From Anagrus nilaparvatae (Eukaryota > Arthropoda > Insecta > Hymenoptera > Mymaridae), in NCBI GenBank assembly GCA_022575985.1, contig JAKSXM010000007.1, positions 66,804,501-66,868,500 of the forward strand: a DNA stretch of 64,000 bases, read 5' to 3'. This document shows positions 32,609-42,605 of this stretch, piece after piece. The notes beneath the pieces are model-generated. The model saw only the letters and a list, made by a program, of their open reading frames with translations, made no database searches and had not been told where the DNA came from. The position numbers were made by a program, and so were the translations under genes. Positions within the stretch are counted from its first letter, which is position 1. Each line of letters begins with the position of its first letter.

Positions 32609-35600
32609 CAATGAAATTAAAAACAGAAAGACTTATATTTATTTGTAGATTGTGTTTATTATTTGTAATAATGTTTATTATTTATAAATTAATTTAATTA
32701 ATTGGAACGTAAAACAGTACTGCCGTACAGGAGAAAAAAGGCAATATCAAACTTTTAACTCAAGAAACGCGTTTCGGTTAATTTTGAAAGGTTTATATAC
32801 AATTAAAAAGATATTTATATGTTTCTAAGGTAATTAAGATATGCTCTTTTCATTGGTGAAAAAATTTTTCCAAAATTTCCACTCCTTATATGAAAAACAA
32901 TAGATATGCAAAAATAGCAGCGCCAGATCAGCTTATAATACAGGAAAGAAAAGCAATTTCGAGATATGCATTTTTATTCCTGTACTCATATAAAGAGATA
33001 TTGCTTTTCTTCCCTGTATTGAAATATTTTTTTCATGCGCGCTACTCTGCCGTACAGGAGAAAAAAAGCAATATCTCGAGATATGCATTTATTTCATGTA
33101 TTTTTTTTTTATTCTATGTTAAATTTTATCAAGTATAGGAAACCTTCGAGATATGCAATGCTAACTTTTTTGTTATCAGTGATATCAAAATAATTTTTGC
33201 ACCACTGAATAGATATTTTTTTCACGATTATGCACATATAAAAATTTCATTTTTCATAAAATCTCGAGATATTGCCTTTTTTCCTCTGTACGGCAGAGTA
33301 TTTATACTATTTCTTCAATATTATTATTTTTTATAATTTTTTTTTTCCGGGTTTTCATGACATTTGATACATATTCCGAATACAGAGTAACTGACAAATA
33401 CGTATATTTTTTTCAACCTCGATAATTTTTAGCAGAAGAGAACTTAGCCAAAATTTTCTTGCAAAATATTTGTTATTATGTGCCTTTTCCAGAATTTTAC
33501 AAAGAATTTTTTCCTCACCCCTATTACTCCGCCTATTTATCTGCTAAAAAACAATGTTAAAAAAGGCCATTTTTTGTACTACAAAAATTACTTTTACGGT
33601 TAATTAAACGAAAAGATTGAAAAATAAAATTTAATCACATACGTTTTTTTAATTTTAGGGTTAGTTTTACTGATTTTCACCCCCTGTTGGGTGGTCAGTA
33701 AATTACTTAAAGGTCAAAATACTATAAATACTTTTTAATACAAAAAATTTTAAAAAATAAAGAAACTATTTCTTACTTTAGAGGTAGTTTTCACTTTCTA
33801 TAGATAGCTATATAATATTCCACATTTGATACATTATCAAATTAACCCCAACATATATGGCTTTATTAATAAATAAAATAAAAAAATATAGATCCACAAT
33901 TACAAGAACCTGCTTTGAAAGGTTGATCTAAAAACGGATCTTTTAAAAGTTTCATCTCTTATTTAATTTTTAAAAATTAAAATTTTTTTTTAGAGTGAAA
34001 ATTTTGCTTCATATGTTTACCAATCAAACTGGTATTCATTAAGTTTGTCATCAAAGAAAAAACTACATCTTATTATAACAAGATCTATGAAACCTATAAT
34101 AATGTCTGACGGATTTGTGGTAACTTTGTCGCTTCAGCTATTACTAGGGGTAACAATGACTTTTTAATTATGATTATTTACAAATCTAATGTATATAACA
34201 CTTATAGCCGGGTTTTAAAATTGGTAGCAAAGTATTTTTTACTACCAAAATAAGCCTCCATACAAGTTTTTAGCTGCTAAGGTCCTAACCTCGATTTTTG
34301 GCGGACAGTTAAAAAAAAAAGAGCTAATTTTTCTTATTTTTTCTCTAAAAGTTGTTAGGGTACAGAAAATACCCAAACTGTTCTCGGTCGCCATTTAGCT
34401 AATTTATGATACTTCCAAACATCAATATCTGGGAAACTAGGAAACCAGGCTGGATGTAGGAAGGAGTAAGGCTAATTCGTTCAAGTACAATATTTATTTA
34501 GACAATAACATTTTATTTAATAGTACGTCTGTACTCTTGAGAAGCCAGAGCTCCACTGCCTGATACATTGCCCCTACTCTACCAACATCAAAATATTCTA
34601 TATTTCAAACATGTGCACGACTTACTTTTATTTAAGTCTCGTCACTGCGCACGAGGCCCTCTCTGTACCCTTACAAACCTTTATATAATAGTGGAAAATT
34701 TTTTCCTCTGAGGCCTAAATTAAAATTTCACGTAGAAAATGATCCGAGTTTCAAATTTTTTTTAAACCGCTCATGCGTGATAAATCAATATTATTCGTTT
34801 TTTTTTTTCAAATTCAAATTTATCAACAAAATATGTTTCAAAAATCTTCTATTTGTATTTGTATTTGTTTAACCACCAACAATTGCCCATGGTGTCACCC
34901 TGCACTATTTTAATTCTTTATTTATTTATCTATTTTAATCGGTTGGGGATGTGAAAGTCCTTTTTAGCAATTGGTAGTTTTAGTGTTATTGTATAATTCT
35001 TGAGAGTATGAGTATTGAAACTATGGTCCAGGAGGTGTGCAACCTCTCCCAAACCCCACGCTGGGTTATAGTGCCCTGGAAGCACTTCGGAACGAGTTAT
35101 CTACATAATGATAATTTTTTTTTTTTAAATTATGCTAAAAATTGACTATTAACTATAATATTCGTTATTTTATTGTATAAAAATTAGTAACTAATTAAAT
35201 TTTTTAAGCTTCATAATATATTTATTCTATCAAAAGTATCTTCTTTTTTTTTTAATTTAGGGTCAACTGTATTAAAAAATTCTAAATTGTAAGTGTAAAT
35301 TAATAGTTGCAAACAAGACAAACTAAAATTGCCTATTGTGGGCAACTAGGCAATTTTCGATAAAAAATAATAGCAAAATCAAATTCAGCGACCCTCAAAA
35401 ACAAATCTTACTGATAAAAATGATAAAAAGCACTAAAAATAACATCAAGTTGCCTATTGTGAGCAATTGAAGCGTTTGTGGTTAAATTCGGGTAGCTAAA
35501 TCGTGTTTAACGACTCAATAAATGATAAAAATGCTTTAAAAATTGCTAAAAATAACTCAAAGTTGCCTATTGTGGGCAACTAAATCACTCGCGATAAAAA

Positions 35601-36516
35601 CAGATAGCGGAATCGTGTTTACCGACCCAAAAATATACTTAACTGATAAAAATGCCAAAAAAATCGCTAAAAGTAACACGAAGTTGCCTGGACCATTTGC
35701 GATAAAAATAGATTGCAGAATCGTGTTTAGCGGCCCAAAAAATTTAAGGACCCGCTGAGAAATATCACTGACCTGTAAGCTAAAAAATGTGACTAAGAAA
35801 TAGGGCTCTATTTTACAAAAAATCAATCAAAGTTTTAAAAAATTCAGTGAAATAATCTTTTTCGGAGTCTACTTATATCCGATAACAATTATTTTGGTAC
35901 CGTGTATCTGAAAATTTATGTAAAAAGCCAAGTTTACCCATATCCTCAAGAAAAAAAATGAGTGTGTACTTTGTTTACTGTTTTGTGGAAATGCCATGCG
36001 AATATTTCAATTTTCCGAGTTTTACTGTAAAAATTTTCTGAAAATAATTGCCGGGCTGCATTCCTGAGGAAATTTTACTTATGTCTCTCTTTGCTCATAA
36101 TTTTTTAACGTTTTCTCAAGTCGGTAAGCGATTTCAGACCTCCCCCCAACCACGAATTTTATTTGGAGTAACAGCTCAGAAAAGAGCTCAAAAAGTTTTT
36201 TTTTTTAATTTGCCCTGGTTTTAAACTTTAATATTAAGGGATAAAGCAAGAGAATTTAATAGGGAAATCAGCAAAAATGTCTTCAGCCCAATCCAATGAC
36301 CCAATCTGTAAAGCTTTGCTGATTTCACTCAGAATTTCTATTTAAAATTTAGGAAGATACTATTATACCACAGTATAAACTGCACTTCTATATACGTTAT
36401 ACTGTTAACAAGTATCACAAACCAACTATAAATAATAATAACTACAATAAATTTTATTTCAGATATTGAAGTTTTCATTCTCTTCTTTTAATGTCTTAAG
36501 AAGTATGAATAATTAA
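28603..36516 (+). CDS. Odorant receptor (7tm_6), complete five-exon gene
   Basis: Exons: 28603-28976, 31702-32085, 32162-32363, 33994-34149 and 36463-36516, all with GT-AG borders and consistent phases, giving 389 residues. Insect odorant receptors are seven-helix ligand-gated cation channel subunits of olfactory neuron dendrites that pair with Orco. Here the N-terminus (YSVWEP..., hydrophobic helices) is in exon 1. Exon 2 holds more helices. Exon 3 ends with QLFMFCYHGNELAYA, the F.yc..G..l..as block. Exon 4 has YQSNWYSLS...IITRSMKPI (the S.WY.....k..l.....r...P block), and the short exon 5 ends ILKFSFSSFNVLRSMNN. Length and last-exon motif are normal for the family. Introns 1, 3 and 4 are swollen by transposons. 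The gene looks intact. A second receptor with the same exon plan starts at 53883. Confidence 0.88.
29947..31245 (+). mobile_element. Inner satellite-bearing element with 9-bp target duplication
   Basis: Flanked by ATTTTTATA at 29938-29946 and 31246-31254. The left end reads AATACCCTGCCAACTAGC and the right end reads CACAATGGTTCCTC, so this copy shows both ends of the family. Internally the landmarks follow B, C, A, B, C, A between about 30175 and 30960, then an (AC)n run and 'AACCGGTTTTTTAGCTTCC'. It carries no protein gene. A 9-bp duplication would suit a Mutator-like mobiliser. Confidence 0.7.
31077..31121. repeat. (AC)n microsatellite
   Basis: An AC run with one AT interruption at the conserved position near the right end of the inner satellite-bearing element. 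Confidence 0.9.
32580..32608. repeat. Poly-T tract
   Basis: A T-run of about 29 bases in intron 3 of the odorant receptor gene. Confidence 0.9.
32718..33036. repeat. Relatives of the CTGCCGTACAG MITE
   Basis: A left end 'TACTGCCGTACAGGAG' with 'AAAAAAGGCAATATC' lies at 32718. A self-contained mini-palindrome follows at about 32938-33022 ('AATACAGGAAAGAAAAGCAA' mirrored by 'TTGCTTTTCTTCCCTGTATT'). Both share the end sequence of the element at 33045-33298 and appear to be broken or shortened family members. Confidence 0.55.
33045..33298. mobile_element. TA-flanked MITE with CTCTGCCGTACAG ends
   Basis: The left end CTCTGCCGTACAGGAG and inner 'GCAATATCTCGAGAT' are mirrored by 'ATCTCGAGATATTGCC' and CTGTACGGCAGAG on the right, with TA on both sides (33043-33044, 33299-33300). 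At 254 bp without coding capacity it is a Tc1/mariner-type MITE in odorant receptor intron 3. Confidence 0.75.
35290..35755 (+). repeat. GTTGCC...GACCCAAAAA tandem repeat
   Basis: Four degenerate copies with a ~115-bp period. The core 'GTTGCCTATTGTGGGCAACT' is followed by 'CGATAAAAA', 'CGTGTTTA(G/C)CGAC' and 'GATAAAAATGC'. Diverged relatives occur at about 4.23-4.45, 39.65-40.05 and 57.6-57.8 kb. Located in intron 4 of the odorant receptor gene. The open frames here are chance. Confidence 0.7.
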
Positions 36517-36531
36517 GTTACTTACATATTA

Positions 36532-36537
36532 AATAAA
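36532..36537 (+). terminator. Polyadenylation signal of odorant receptor gene
   Basis: AATAAA lies 15 nt after the TAA stop of exon 5, the first such signal downstream. Confidence 0.5.
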
Positions 36538-36639
36538 GAGATTTTTCAGCATTGAAATTCTAAATAAAAATACGTACAGCTATTAAGAAGTTCCTCAAAG
36601 AAGAAAGTTTTATATTTTCAAAATATGCTGTAGATTTGA

Positions 36640-36865
36640 CAGTGGCGATTTCAGGGGGGGGGGGGTCAAAGGGGTCAATTGAACCCCCCTCAGCGGTCAG
36701 TTTTACCTTTTTTTAGCTAATTTTACGTTACATAATTATTGTGATGCACTAGTTTGACCCCCCCCCCCAAAAAAAAATTTTAAGGACCTTTTTTTAGCAA
36801 ATTTTTTGTAATTTGATTCCAAATGACCCCCCCCCCCCCCAAAAAATTTTCTAGATTCGCCAATG
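36640..36865. mobile_element. MITE with CAGTGGCGA ends and poly-G/C tracts
   Basis: The element starts CAGTGGCGATTTCAGG and ends GATTCGCCAATG, flanked by TTTGA at 36635-36639 and 36866-36870. Internal poly-G and poly-C runs of 10-15 lie at about 36653, 36759 and 36826, with TCAA/TTGA phrases between. The 226-bp element resembles the CAGTGGCGgAt... hAT-like MITEs common in insects; the superfamily is an inference. Confidence 0.6.
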
Positions 36866-37231
36866 TTTGAATACATTAATGCTGATGAAACATATTATCC
36901 CTTTTATGTATAAAATATGTTGATGTATTAGATTTAGTTTTAAATGTTTTGAATGTAAAAAAATGTAATTATGCACAGATTAAAAATAAATTATCCAGGA
37001 TTTATGGGAAAACAGATTTGCAAACTTGAATTCTATTTAATTATCTAAATAATTTTATGAAATAAACTGTCATTAGTATCGGAAAGAATTTATCCTATTT
37101 GGGAAAGAATCTTCTCCTTAATTAGTTTAAAATTTGTCTTATATTTTTGGAGCGCTATTATCTCAAAATGAGAAAATACCTCGAAAAAATATTCCACCCG
37201 CCGATACAGTTTTTTACAATAATTTAATTAT

Positions 37232-37322
37232 TTAACACATTCGCTGCGGCAGGTCACGTGACTCCATTTAAAATACATGGGATCATGGGCGCATTTCGCC
37301 CATGCCGCAGCGAATGTGTTAA
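37232..37322. mobile_element. Minimal piggyBac-type MITE (TTAA-flanked)
   Basis: TTAA then CACATTCGCTGCGGCA on the left is mirrored by TGCCGCAGCGAATGTG then TTAA on the right. The 16-bp inverted ends are perfect and there are only 91 bp in all, with a central palindrome GGGCGCATTTCGCCC. TTAA target duplication with CAC-type ends fits piggyBac. Confidence 0.75.
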
Positions 37323-37607
37323 AAGCTGGGGAAGATTCTTCCCTAAAATAAGAAATATATCATATTAAATGCTTGAGAACTCTGCAGCCTCAACTAAGGT
37401 AGCGCTACCTTACCCTACTACTGTCAGTAACTATATGTATAGTTAATAATATACTATTACTAGGGGGCTCTGCCCCCTGCGCGCTTCGCGCGCCAACCCC
37501 CGTAGAGTGATTGAAAAAGTGGGTTAGTCATGAGAACAACAAATGTAAAATTAACATGGAACATGTTCATTGGATGGGGTATTTGAAAAAGTCCGGCTCG
37601 GCAGGGG

Positions 37608-37798
37608 GGGGGTGAAAAAGTGACGCTTTTAGGGGGGGGGGTCAAAAATTGACGTTTTTTAGGGGGGGGGGGTCAAAAATTGACGCTTTTAGGGGGGGGG
37701 GTCAAAAATTGACGTTTTTAGGGGGGGGGTCAAAAATTGACGCTTTTAGGGGGGGGGGTCAAAAATTGACGTTTTTTAGGGGGGGGGGGTCAAATGGA
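37608..37798 (+). repeat. Poly-G minisatellite (GGGGGGGGTCAAAAATTGAC)
   Basis: Seven poly-G blocks of 8-10 G alternate with TCAAAAATTGACG(C/T)TTTT, period about 32-34 bp. TCAAAAATTGA is itself palindromic, so every unit has a hairpin next to a G-tract. Confidence 0.9.
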
Positions 37799-37819
37799 CT
37801 TAGAATATTTTCGATTCAG

Positions 37820-38262
37820 GGACTTTTGGTGCAGAAGTACCTAGGGACCTATGGTGCAGAAGTACCTAGGGACCTTTGGTGCAGAAGTACCTAGGGACAA
37901 TTGGTGCAGAAGTCCCTAAAGACCTTTGGTGCAGAAGTACCTAGGAACCTTTGGTGCAGAAGTACCTAGGGAGCATTGGTGCAGAAGTACCTAGGGACTA
38001 TTGGTGCAGAAGTCCATAAAGACCTTTGGTGCAGAAGTACCTAGGAACCTTTGGTGCAGAAGTCCCTAAAGACCTTTGGTGCAGAAGTACCTAGGGAGCA
38101 TTGGTGCAGAAATACCTAGGGACCTATGGTGCAGAAGTCGCTAAAGACCTTTGGTGCAAAAGTACCTAGGAAGTTTTGGTGCAGAAGTACCTAGGGAGCA
38201 TTGGTGCAGAAGTACCTATGGAGTATTGGTGCAGAAGTACCTAGGGACCATTGGTGCAGAAT
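37820..38262 (+). repeat. 24-bp minisatellite, 18 copies
   Basis: The unit GGTGCAGAAGTACCTAGGGA plus a variable 4 bases repeats 18 times with point variants (AGTCCCTAAA, GGAACC, GAGCAT). The period is 24. Variants recur in a mixed order, which implies repeated local duplication. Confidence 0.95.
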
Positions 38263-38649
38263 TTTTAAGAATTCATTATAAAAATTAATAAAAAATAAAT
38301 TCATATTCATATTATTTAAAAAACTATAATAATTTGAAAATTTAATTAATTTAGTTCATTTTGATGTCTAAGCAGCATGATTTCTATAATAAAAATCTAA
38401 ATATAAATATTTGCATATAAATATTTATATTATGAACACAATAAATACTTTATTATCAATGTTATAAATGAACATGTTCCATGCTCGTTGGTTGTGTAGT
38501 TACACAAACCGGTTATAAATTTTTTTTAAATACAATTTTAATAATTACTTTCAATTAAAAATATTGATTATATTGTTTTTCTTTTATTTTAAAATTCGTT
38601 AATAGGTTTATAATTAATTGAAAAATAAAAAAAAATAAAGTCACTTAGA

Positions 38650-38935
38650 CCCATAAGGGCCGGTTTTGTCCAGTAGTACCTTATTGTCCCAAAAGTATCA
38701 AATTAGCCCAAAAGCGTCAATAACTAAGAAAATGGAAAATTTTATTAAACCCCATAAGGTTCGCTTACACCCACAAGGTCCGGTTTTGCCCAGTAGTACA
38801 TAATGTAGTCAGAATGGCCCAAACGTGTCAGAGTGGCCCAAAAGTGTCAGATTGGCCCAAAAGTGTCAGAATGGCTCAAAAGTGTCAGAGTGGCCAAATA
38901 GTATCAGATTGACCCAAAGGTGTCATTCGACAGTG
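38650..38935 (+). repeat. ~21-bp minisatellite (TGGCCCAAAAGTGTCAGA)
   Basis: About seven units of TGGCCCAAAAGTGTCAGA with A/T changes span about 38810-38930. They are preceded by two copies of a longer block containing 'AAGGTCCGGTTTTGCCCAGT' (near 38655 and 38778). Confidence 0.85.
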
Positions 38936-38940
38936 GCGGC

Positions 38941-39409
38941 AGCAGCGACAGCGGTTATAACTTTATAATATATAGAGAAATAATTTTTTTCCAACATTTT
39001 AAATTTAGAAGTCTAAATATCGCTCCTATTTGGTTTCTAAAGAATTAAATGTTTTATATTCAAAATTTGCTAATAGAATATATTAAAATATTGAGTAATT
39101 CTTAGTTAAACTGACCTAAGCGGCACATAAAAGTCTGGGATCTTAAGAAAACTGATTTTACTGGATTTAGTATATGTGAAAATATTATACCATGCCAGTT
39201 TTTAAGGTTATAGGTTCCATGGTTTCGAAATGGCAGCTGTTTTACGATTTTAAAATTAGTTTAAATTTGCTGCAAAAATCTGAGCTAATTTTTCGATTTT
39301 AATTTTTCTGCCCTCTACATACTACGGAAGACAGGTCGGCTCAGAACTTGTTCCTTGAAGTGGTGGCCACAAGTGCACAACTTGTGCACCACTTGTTGTT
39401 ACATAACCT
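38941..39409. other. Gene-less stretch
   Basis: No gene seen. A small palindrome around AAGTGCACAACTTGTGCACC lies at about 39370-39390. Confidence 0.4.
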
Positions 39410-40199
39410 AAACTTTTTTCAAATTATTTGAAAATCAATTTCTCTGACATATTTTTTGTTTAAATTATCAATAAAAAAATAATTAATATCAAAATCTGTA
39501 TTATTAATCCCAAAATAAAAGTTTTATTTAAAAAATGTTTGACCTGACGTGTATCCCGCATTTCGTAGACAAATTTTATCCTTAATAAGTCGATGGATTA
39601 TTTCAGCAAGTATTTATGTTTTTTGGGACACTTAACACGAATATGATATCCATTGTTACCTAATATGGTCGAGTTGTCCGCAATAGGAATTTTAAGGTTA
39701 TACTTTGCGATTTTTTACCATTTTTATTTGTTTCCTATAGACAACTTTATGTTAATTTTTGCAGTTTTTTCTATACTCGCATAAGTGTTACTTATGTTTT
39801 TGGTTTGCTGAATACGAATTTTTAGAAAATATCGAAAAAAATAATTTTAAGTTGCCTTTTGCGGGGAACTGAACCATTTCAATAAAAAGCGATATCACAT
39901 TCGTGTTCAGTGACCCAAAAAACATAAGTAACAAATAAAAATGCTAAAAAAACGCAAAATATAACCTCAAATTCCTATTGCGGCAACTCGACGATATTCG
40001 GTAACAATCGATATCATATTCGTGTTCAGACCCAAGAAACATAAATACTTGTTAGAAAAATCCATCGACCTATTAAGGATAAAATTTGTCAACAAAATGC
40101 AGGGATCCACGTCAGGTCAAACATTTTTTAAATTAAACTTATATTTTGGGATTAATAATACAGATTTTTATATTAAATTTTTTTTTATTGATAATTTTG

Positions 40200-41320
40200 T
40201 AATGGAGATTTTAATAAATTTTATTAATATTTATGATAAAAAAGTAAAGAACAAATAATAAAATATATTTAAGTTACTGTACATTTGTATGGTCTTTCGC
40301 CTGTGCGTAAGACATACAAATGTATTATGATATTATTTGCATCGTCGACAATTACATTTCTATGGTTCTTCACCGGTGTGGCGCTGTTCTGCGTAAGTGC
40401 CGGCGATGCTCCATGATTATATAATATAATATAATAGTAATGTTTAGGAAAGGGGGGAAGGGGGAAGCTAAGTCAATAATAAGTCCTTTTTAATTAATGA
40501 AAACAAAGAAAGAATGTAATAATAAAAGAGATTAATATTTAATATTTTATTTACAAAGAAACTTATAGCTAGATTTGGCCATTTAATAAAATAAAGAAAT
40601 ATTTTGATTAGCCTCGTGGGCCTTGATTATTTTAATGGGCGCCATATTTTATTGAATCGTATGTGCGCGCGGGTGCCGATTATACTCGCGTATATAAACT
40701 ATAAAGTTAACATTATTAAAATTCCATCGAATATTTTCGACACGCGTGCTCACACATAGATGATTTTTCACACACTCATACAAATAGATTTCACTCACAC
40801 ATATGTGTAACCGCGTAAAAATAATTTTAATAAACGAAAATGAATAATTAAATAAAACGAAATAATAATAACCCGAGGTACCTTTTCTTGAAATCTTGAG
40901 TCTTCTTTCTGGTCAGGCCTGGCTAAAATCTTCTTTCCTGGATTTCTTGTTACTTGGCCTGGTTACTGGTACTGGTTACTAACTATTAACTTTTTGGTTT
41001 GGCTGGAGCTTCTAATCTTTTGAGCTGCACTTGAAGCCATACTTCCTGGTGCATAAACATACACTAAATTACACTGAGGGGAGAGCCCATGCTCTCTCCC
41101 TCTCTTAGAGAGCACAATCTATTAATTGCTGTTAACAGTTCAGCGGCCGAGACGAGAGTGACGTACTCCCGCTTGTTCATACTTTTCCTGTGTTCCCGGC
41201 GTCTAGCTTAGTTAAAATTCGCTGTTTCTTAATTAGAAAAGACGCACGAAATCACAAAACATTTAAATATCAAATTATCATAATATTTTACTTTTATAAT
41301 GCAAATTATTGCATTACAAT
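40200..41320. mobile_element. ~1.1-kb insertion in the foldback's right arm
   Basis: Splits the right arm between 'ATTGATAATTT' and 'AATTTAAACAAA'. It starts near TGTAATGG and ends near GCATTACA, so the ends may be short inverted repeats. It holds zinc-finger linker fragments, and its right half is GC-richer and LTR-like in appearance (41060-41220). Superfamily unknown. Confidence 0.4.
40262..40410 (-). pseudogene. Zinc-finger gene fragments
   Basis: Minus-strand translation gives LRTGERPYKC (near 40308-40280) and a second, broken RHTGEEP-stop-KCN (near 40380-40345). These are C2H2 interfinger linkers. Only linker-sized pieces survive, too little to assign a family or to be a working gene. 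Confidence 0.5.
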
Positions 41321-41375
41321 TTAAACAAAAAATATGTTAGAGAAATTGATTTTCAATTCAAATAATTTGAAATAC

Positions 41376-41800
41376 CCTGCCAACTAGCTGGCACCATGAG
41401 CTTAATACTTCAATATGCCACAGATATCACCGATTACAAGCATTCAATCATACATACATTTCTATTAACTTTTAAGTATTTTTTATTGATCAAAAAATTT
41501 GGAACAAATTTTCAAAAAATTAATGATCAGATTCGAGATACTATCGAGTAAAAACCATATTTTCTAATATAAGTACTTTCATGGAACTAAATGAAGTATT
41601 TAGTATAATACACACAAAAAAAAAAATATTGCAGTTTAAAAAATTTTTTTTTATTTTAATTTTGAGAAAAAAATTTGAAAAAATTTGGTATCAGATCCAA
41701 AAATTACTATAAACGAAATTTCTAAAACTAGTACTCTCATAGAAATAAATTAGGTACTACGTCCAAAAAGAAAAAAAAAATGGTGTTTTATTAATTTTTT
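41376..41800 (+). repeat. Satellite-bearing dispersed element, truncated
   Basis: Starts with 'AAATACCCTGCCAACTAGC' and then the 'GCTTAATACTTCAATATGCC' block. A B-type landmark lies near 41590 and a C-type near 41750. It stops before a full array. Confidence 0.7.
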
Positions 41801-41916
41801 TTTTTTTTTTAATTTTAACATATTGTAAGTTTGATAATATTTACCTTTGGAGTATTTAATATCAAAGTTTATTAATAAAAATATTATCAAAGTTTATTTA
41901 ATAAAAATATTTAACA

Positions 41917-42084
41917 TATCAAGTTTCTGCATTCGATGGTACAAAGAGAATGATTTTAAGTAACATGTCACCTTTTGGTGGAAAGAATCCAATTTTTGGC
42001 ATATTACAGTTGGTTCCCTTTGTCTTATTTTAGCAGTTGTGTTTCTAGTTCTTCATGTTAAATTTTCTCAAACGTTAGTATTAA
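41917..42084 (+). pseudogene. CDC50/TMEM30 (P4-ATPase subunit) 3' fragment
   Basis: The plus frame reads YQVSAFDGTKRMILS, then SPFGGKNPIFG. After a one-base frameshift at about 42000 it reads ITVGSLCLILAVVFLVLHVK. This matches the C-terminal end of CDC50 proteins: the V..F.GtKr.ilst block, the GGKNpFLGi block and the second membrane helix with VI.ik at its end. CDC50 is the beta subunit of phospholipid flippases. There is no in-frame start, no splice acceptor directly upstream and no stop in the expected place; it is a decayed fragment, perhaps of a retrocopy. Confidence 0.7.
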
Positions 42085-42566
42085 ATTCTAAGAAACAATT
42101 ATTATTTTTTTCTTATTTTCAAATATAAAATTAATAAGTGCTATTTTCTTATAGTTACGATAAATAAATTGATTTATTTTTACAGTGTCGAAGCCATAAT
42201 TAATGTTAAATCACACTTCCTACTAATAACGGAATTAAATTCAATTTTTGATGGATGTAGAAAATACAAAGTCTGGATGAGCATTTACTTTTGTTAAGCT
42301 TTGCCGTTTGGCAAAGATAACATATAATGTTATTTTCAGAAACTAAACAAATTTTTGTTAAATTGAAGTTTTGTGAAAATTTCTTTAGTACTCAAATTTT
42401 ATAGAACAAATACGAAATCCTATACTATCATTTTAAAAAAATGTTTGTAGTTTTGACAAATGGGTAAAATTAGGCCGTATTAATAGCCGTTTAACAAAAA
42501 ATAAGATTCAAAAAATTATAGCTTATTTAGTCACTTCGCAAGTGGAATATTGAGATTTAAATTTTA

Positions 42567-42605
42567 TGCAAATGTAAAATGTAAATGTAAATGTAAATGT
42601 AAATG
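42567..42605. repeat. (AAATGT)n tail of the reverse transcriptase element
   Basis: Five to six AAATGT units lie at the 3' end of the minus-strand LINE at 42940-44170. A short tandem repeat instead of poly-A is usual for several non-LTR clades. Confidence 0.75.

Larger units (their letters stand above)
37460..38280 (-). mobile_element. Helitron-like 3' end followed by minisatellites
   Basis: On the minus strand the sequence ends GCGCGCGAAGCGCGC (perfect hairpin), then GGGGGCAGAGCCCCC (second hairpin), then CTAG before T at 37459. A hairpin just before CTAG|T is the Helitron 3' signature. The body to the right includes the two minisatellites below. The 5' end (TC) cannot be placed, so the right border given is arbitrary. 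Confidence 0.55.
39410..41375. repeat. Large foldback, interrupted in its right arm
   Basis: The left arm 39417-39740 includes 'GACATATTTTTTGTTTAAAT', 'TTTGACCTGACGTG' and 'GTCGAGTTGTCCGCAATAGG'. It is mirrored by 'CCTATTGCGGCAACTCGAC' (39976), 'CACGTCAGGTCAAAC' (40110) and then, after about 1.1 kb of unrelated sequence, 'ATTTAAACAAAAAATATG' (41324). The centre lies near 39835. The arms carry the GTTGCC...GACCCAAAAAA repeat. Confidence 0.7.

Noticed and set aside
37649..37894. 81-codon open frame rich in glycine (FRGGGSK repeats)
   Set aside because: It is a translation of the poly-G minisatellite, whose period happens to keep the frame open for several units.
40022..40258. 78-codon plus-strand frame
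   Set aside because: It lies in the right arm of the 39.4-kb foldback; no family resemblance.
42150..42295. Open plus-strand frame reading VEAIINVKSHFLLITELNSIF, resembling an odorant receptor last exon
   Set aside because: The phase does not fit the receptor's fourth exon, the tail is too long, and a better last exon with correct phase and motif exists at 36463-36516.
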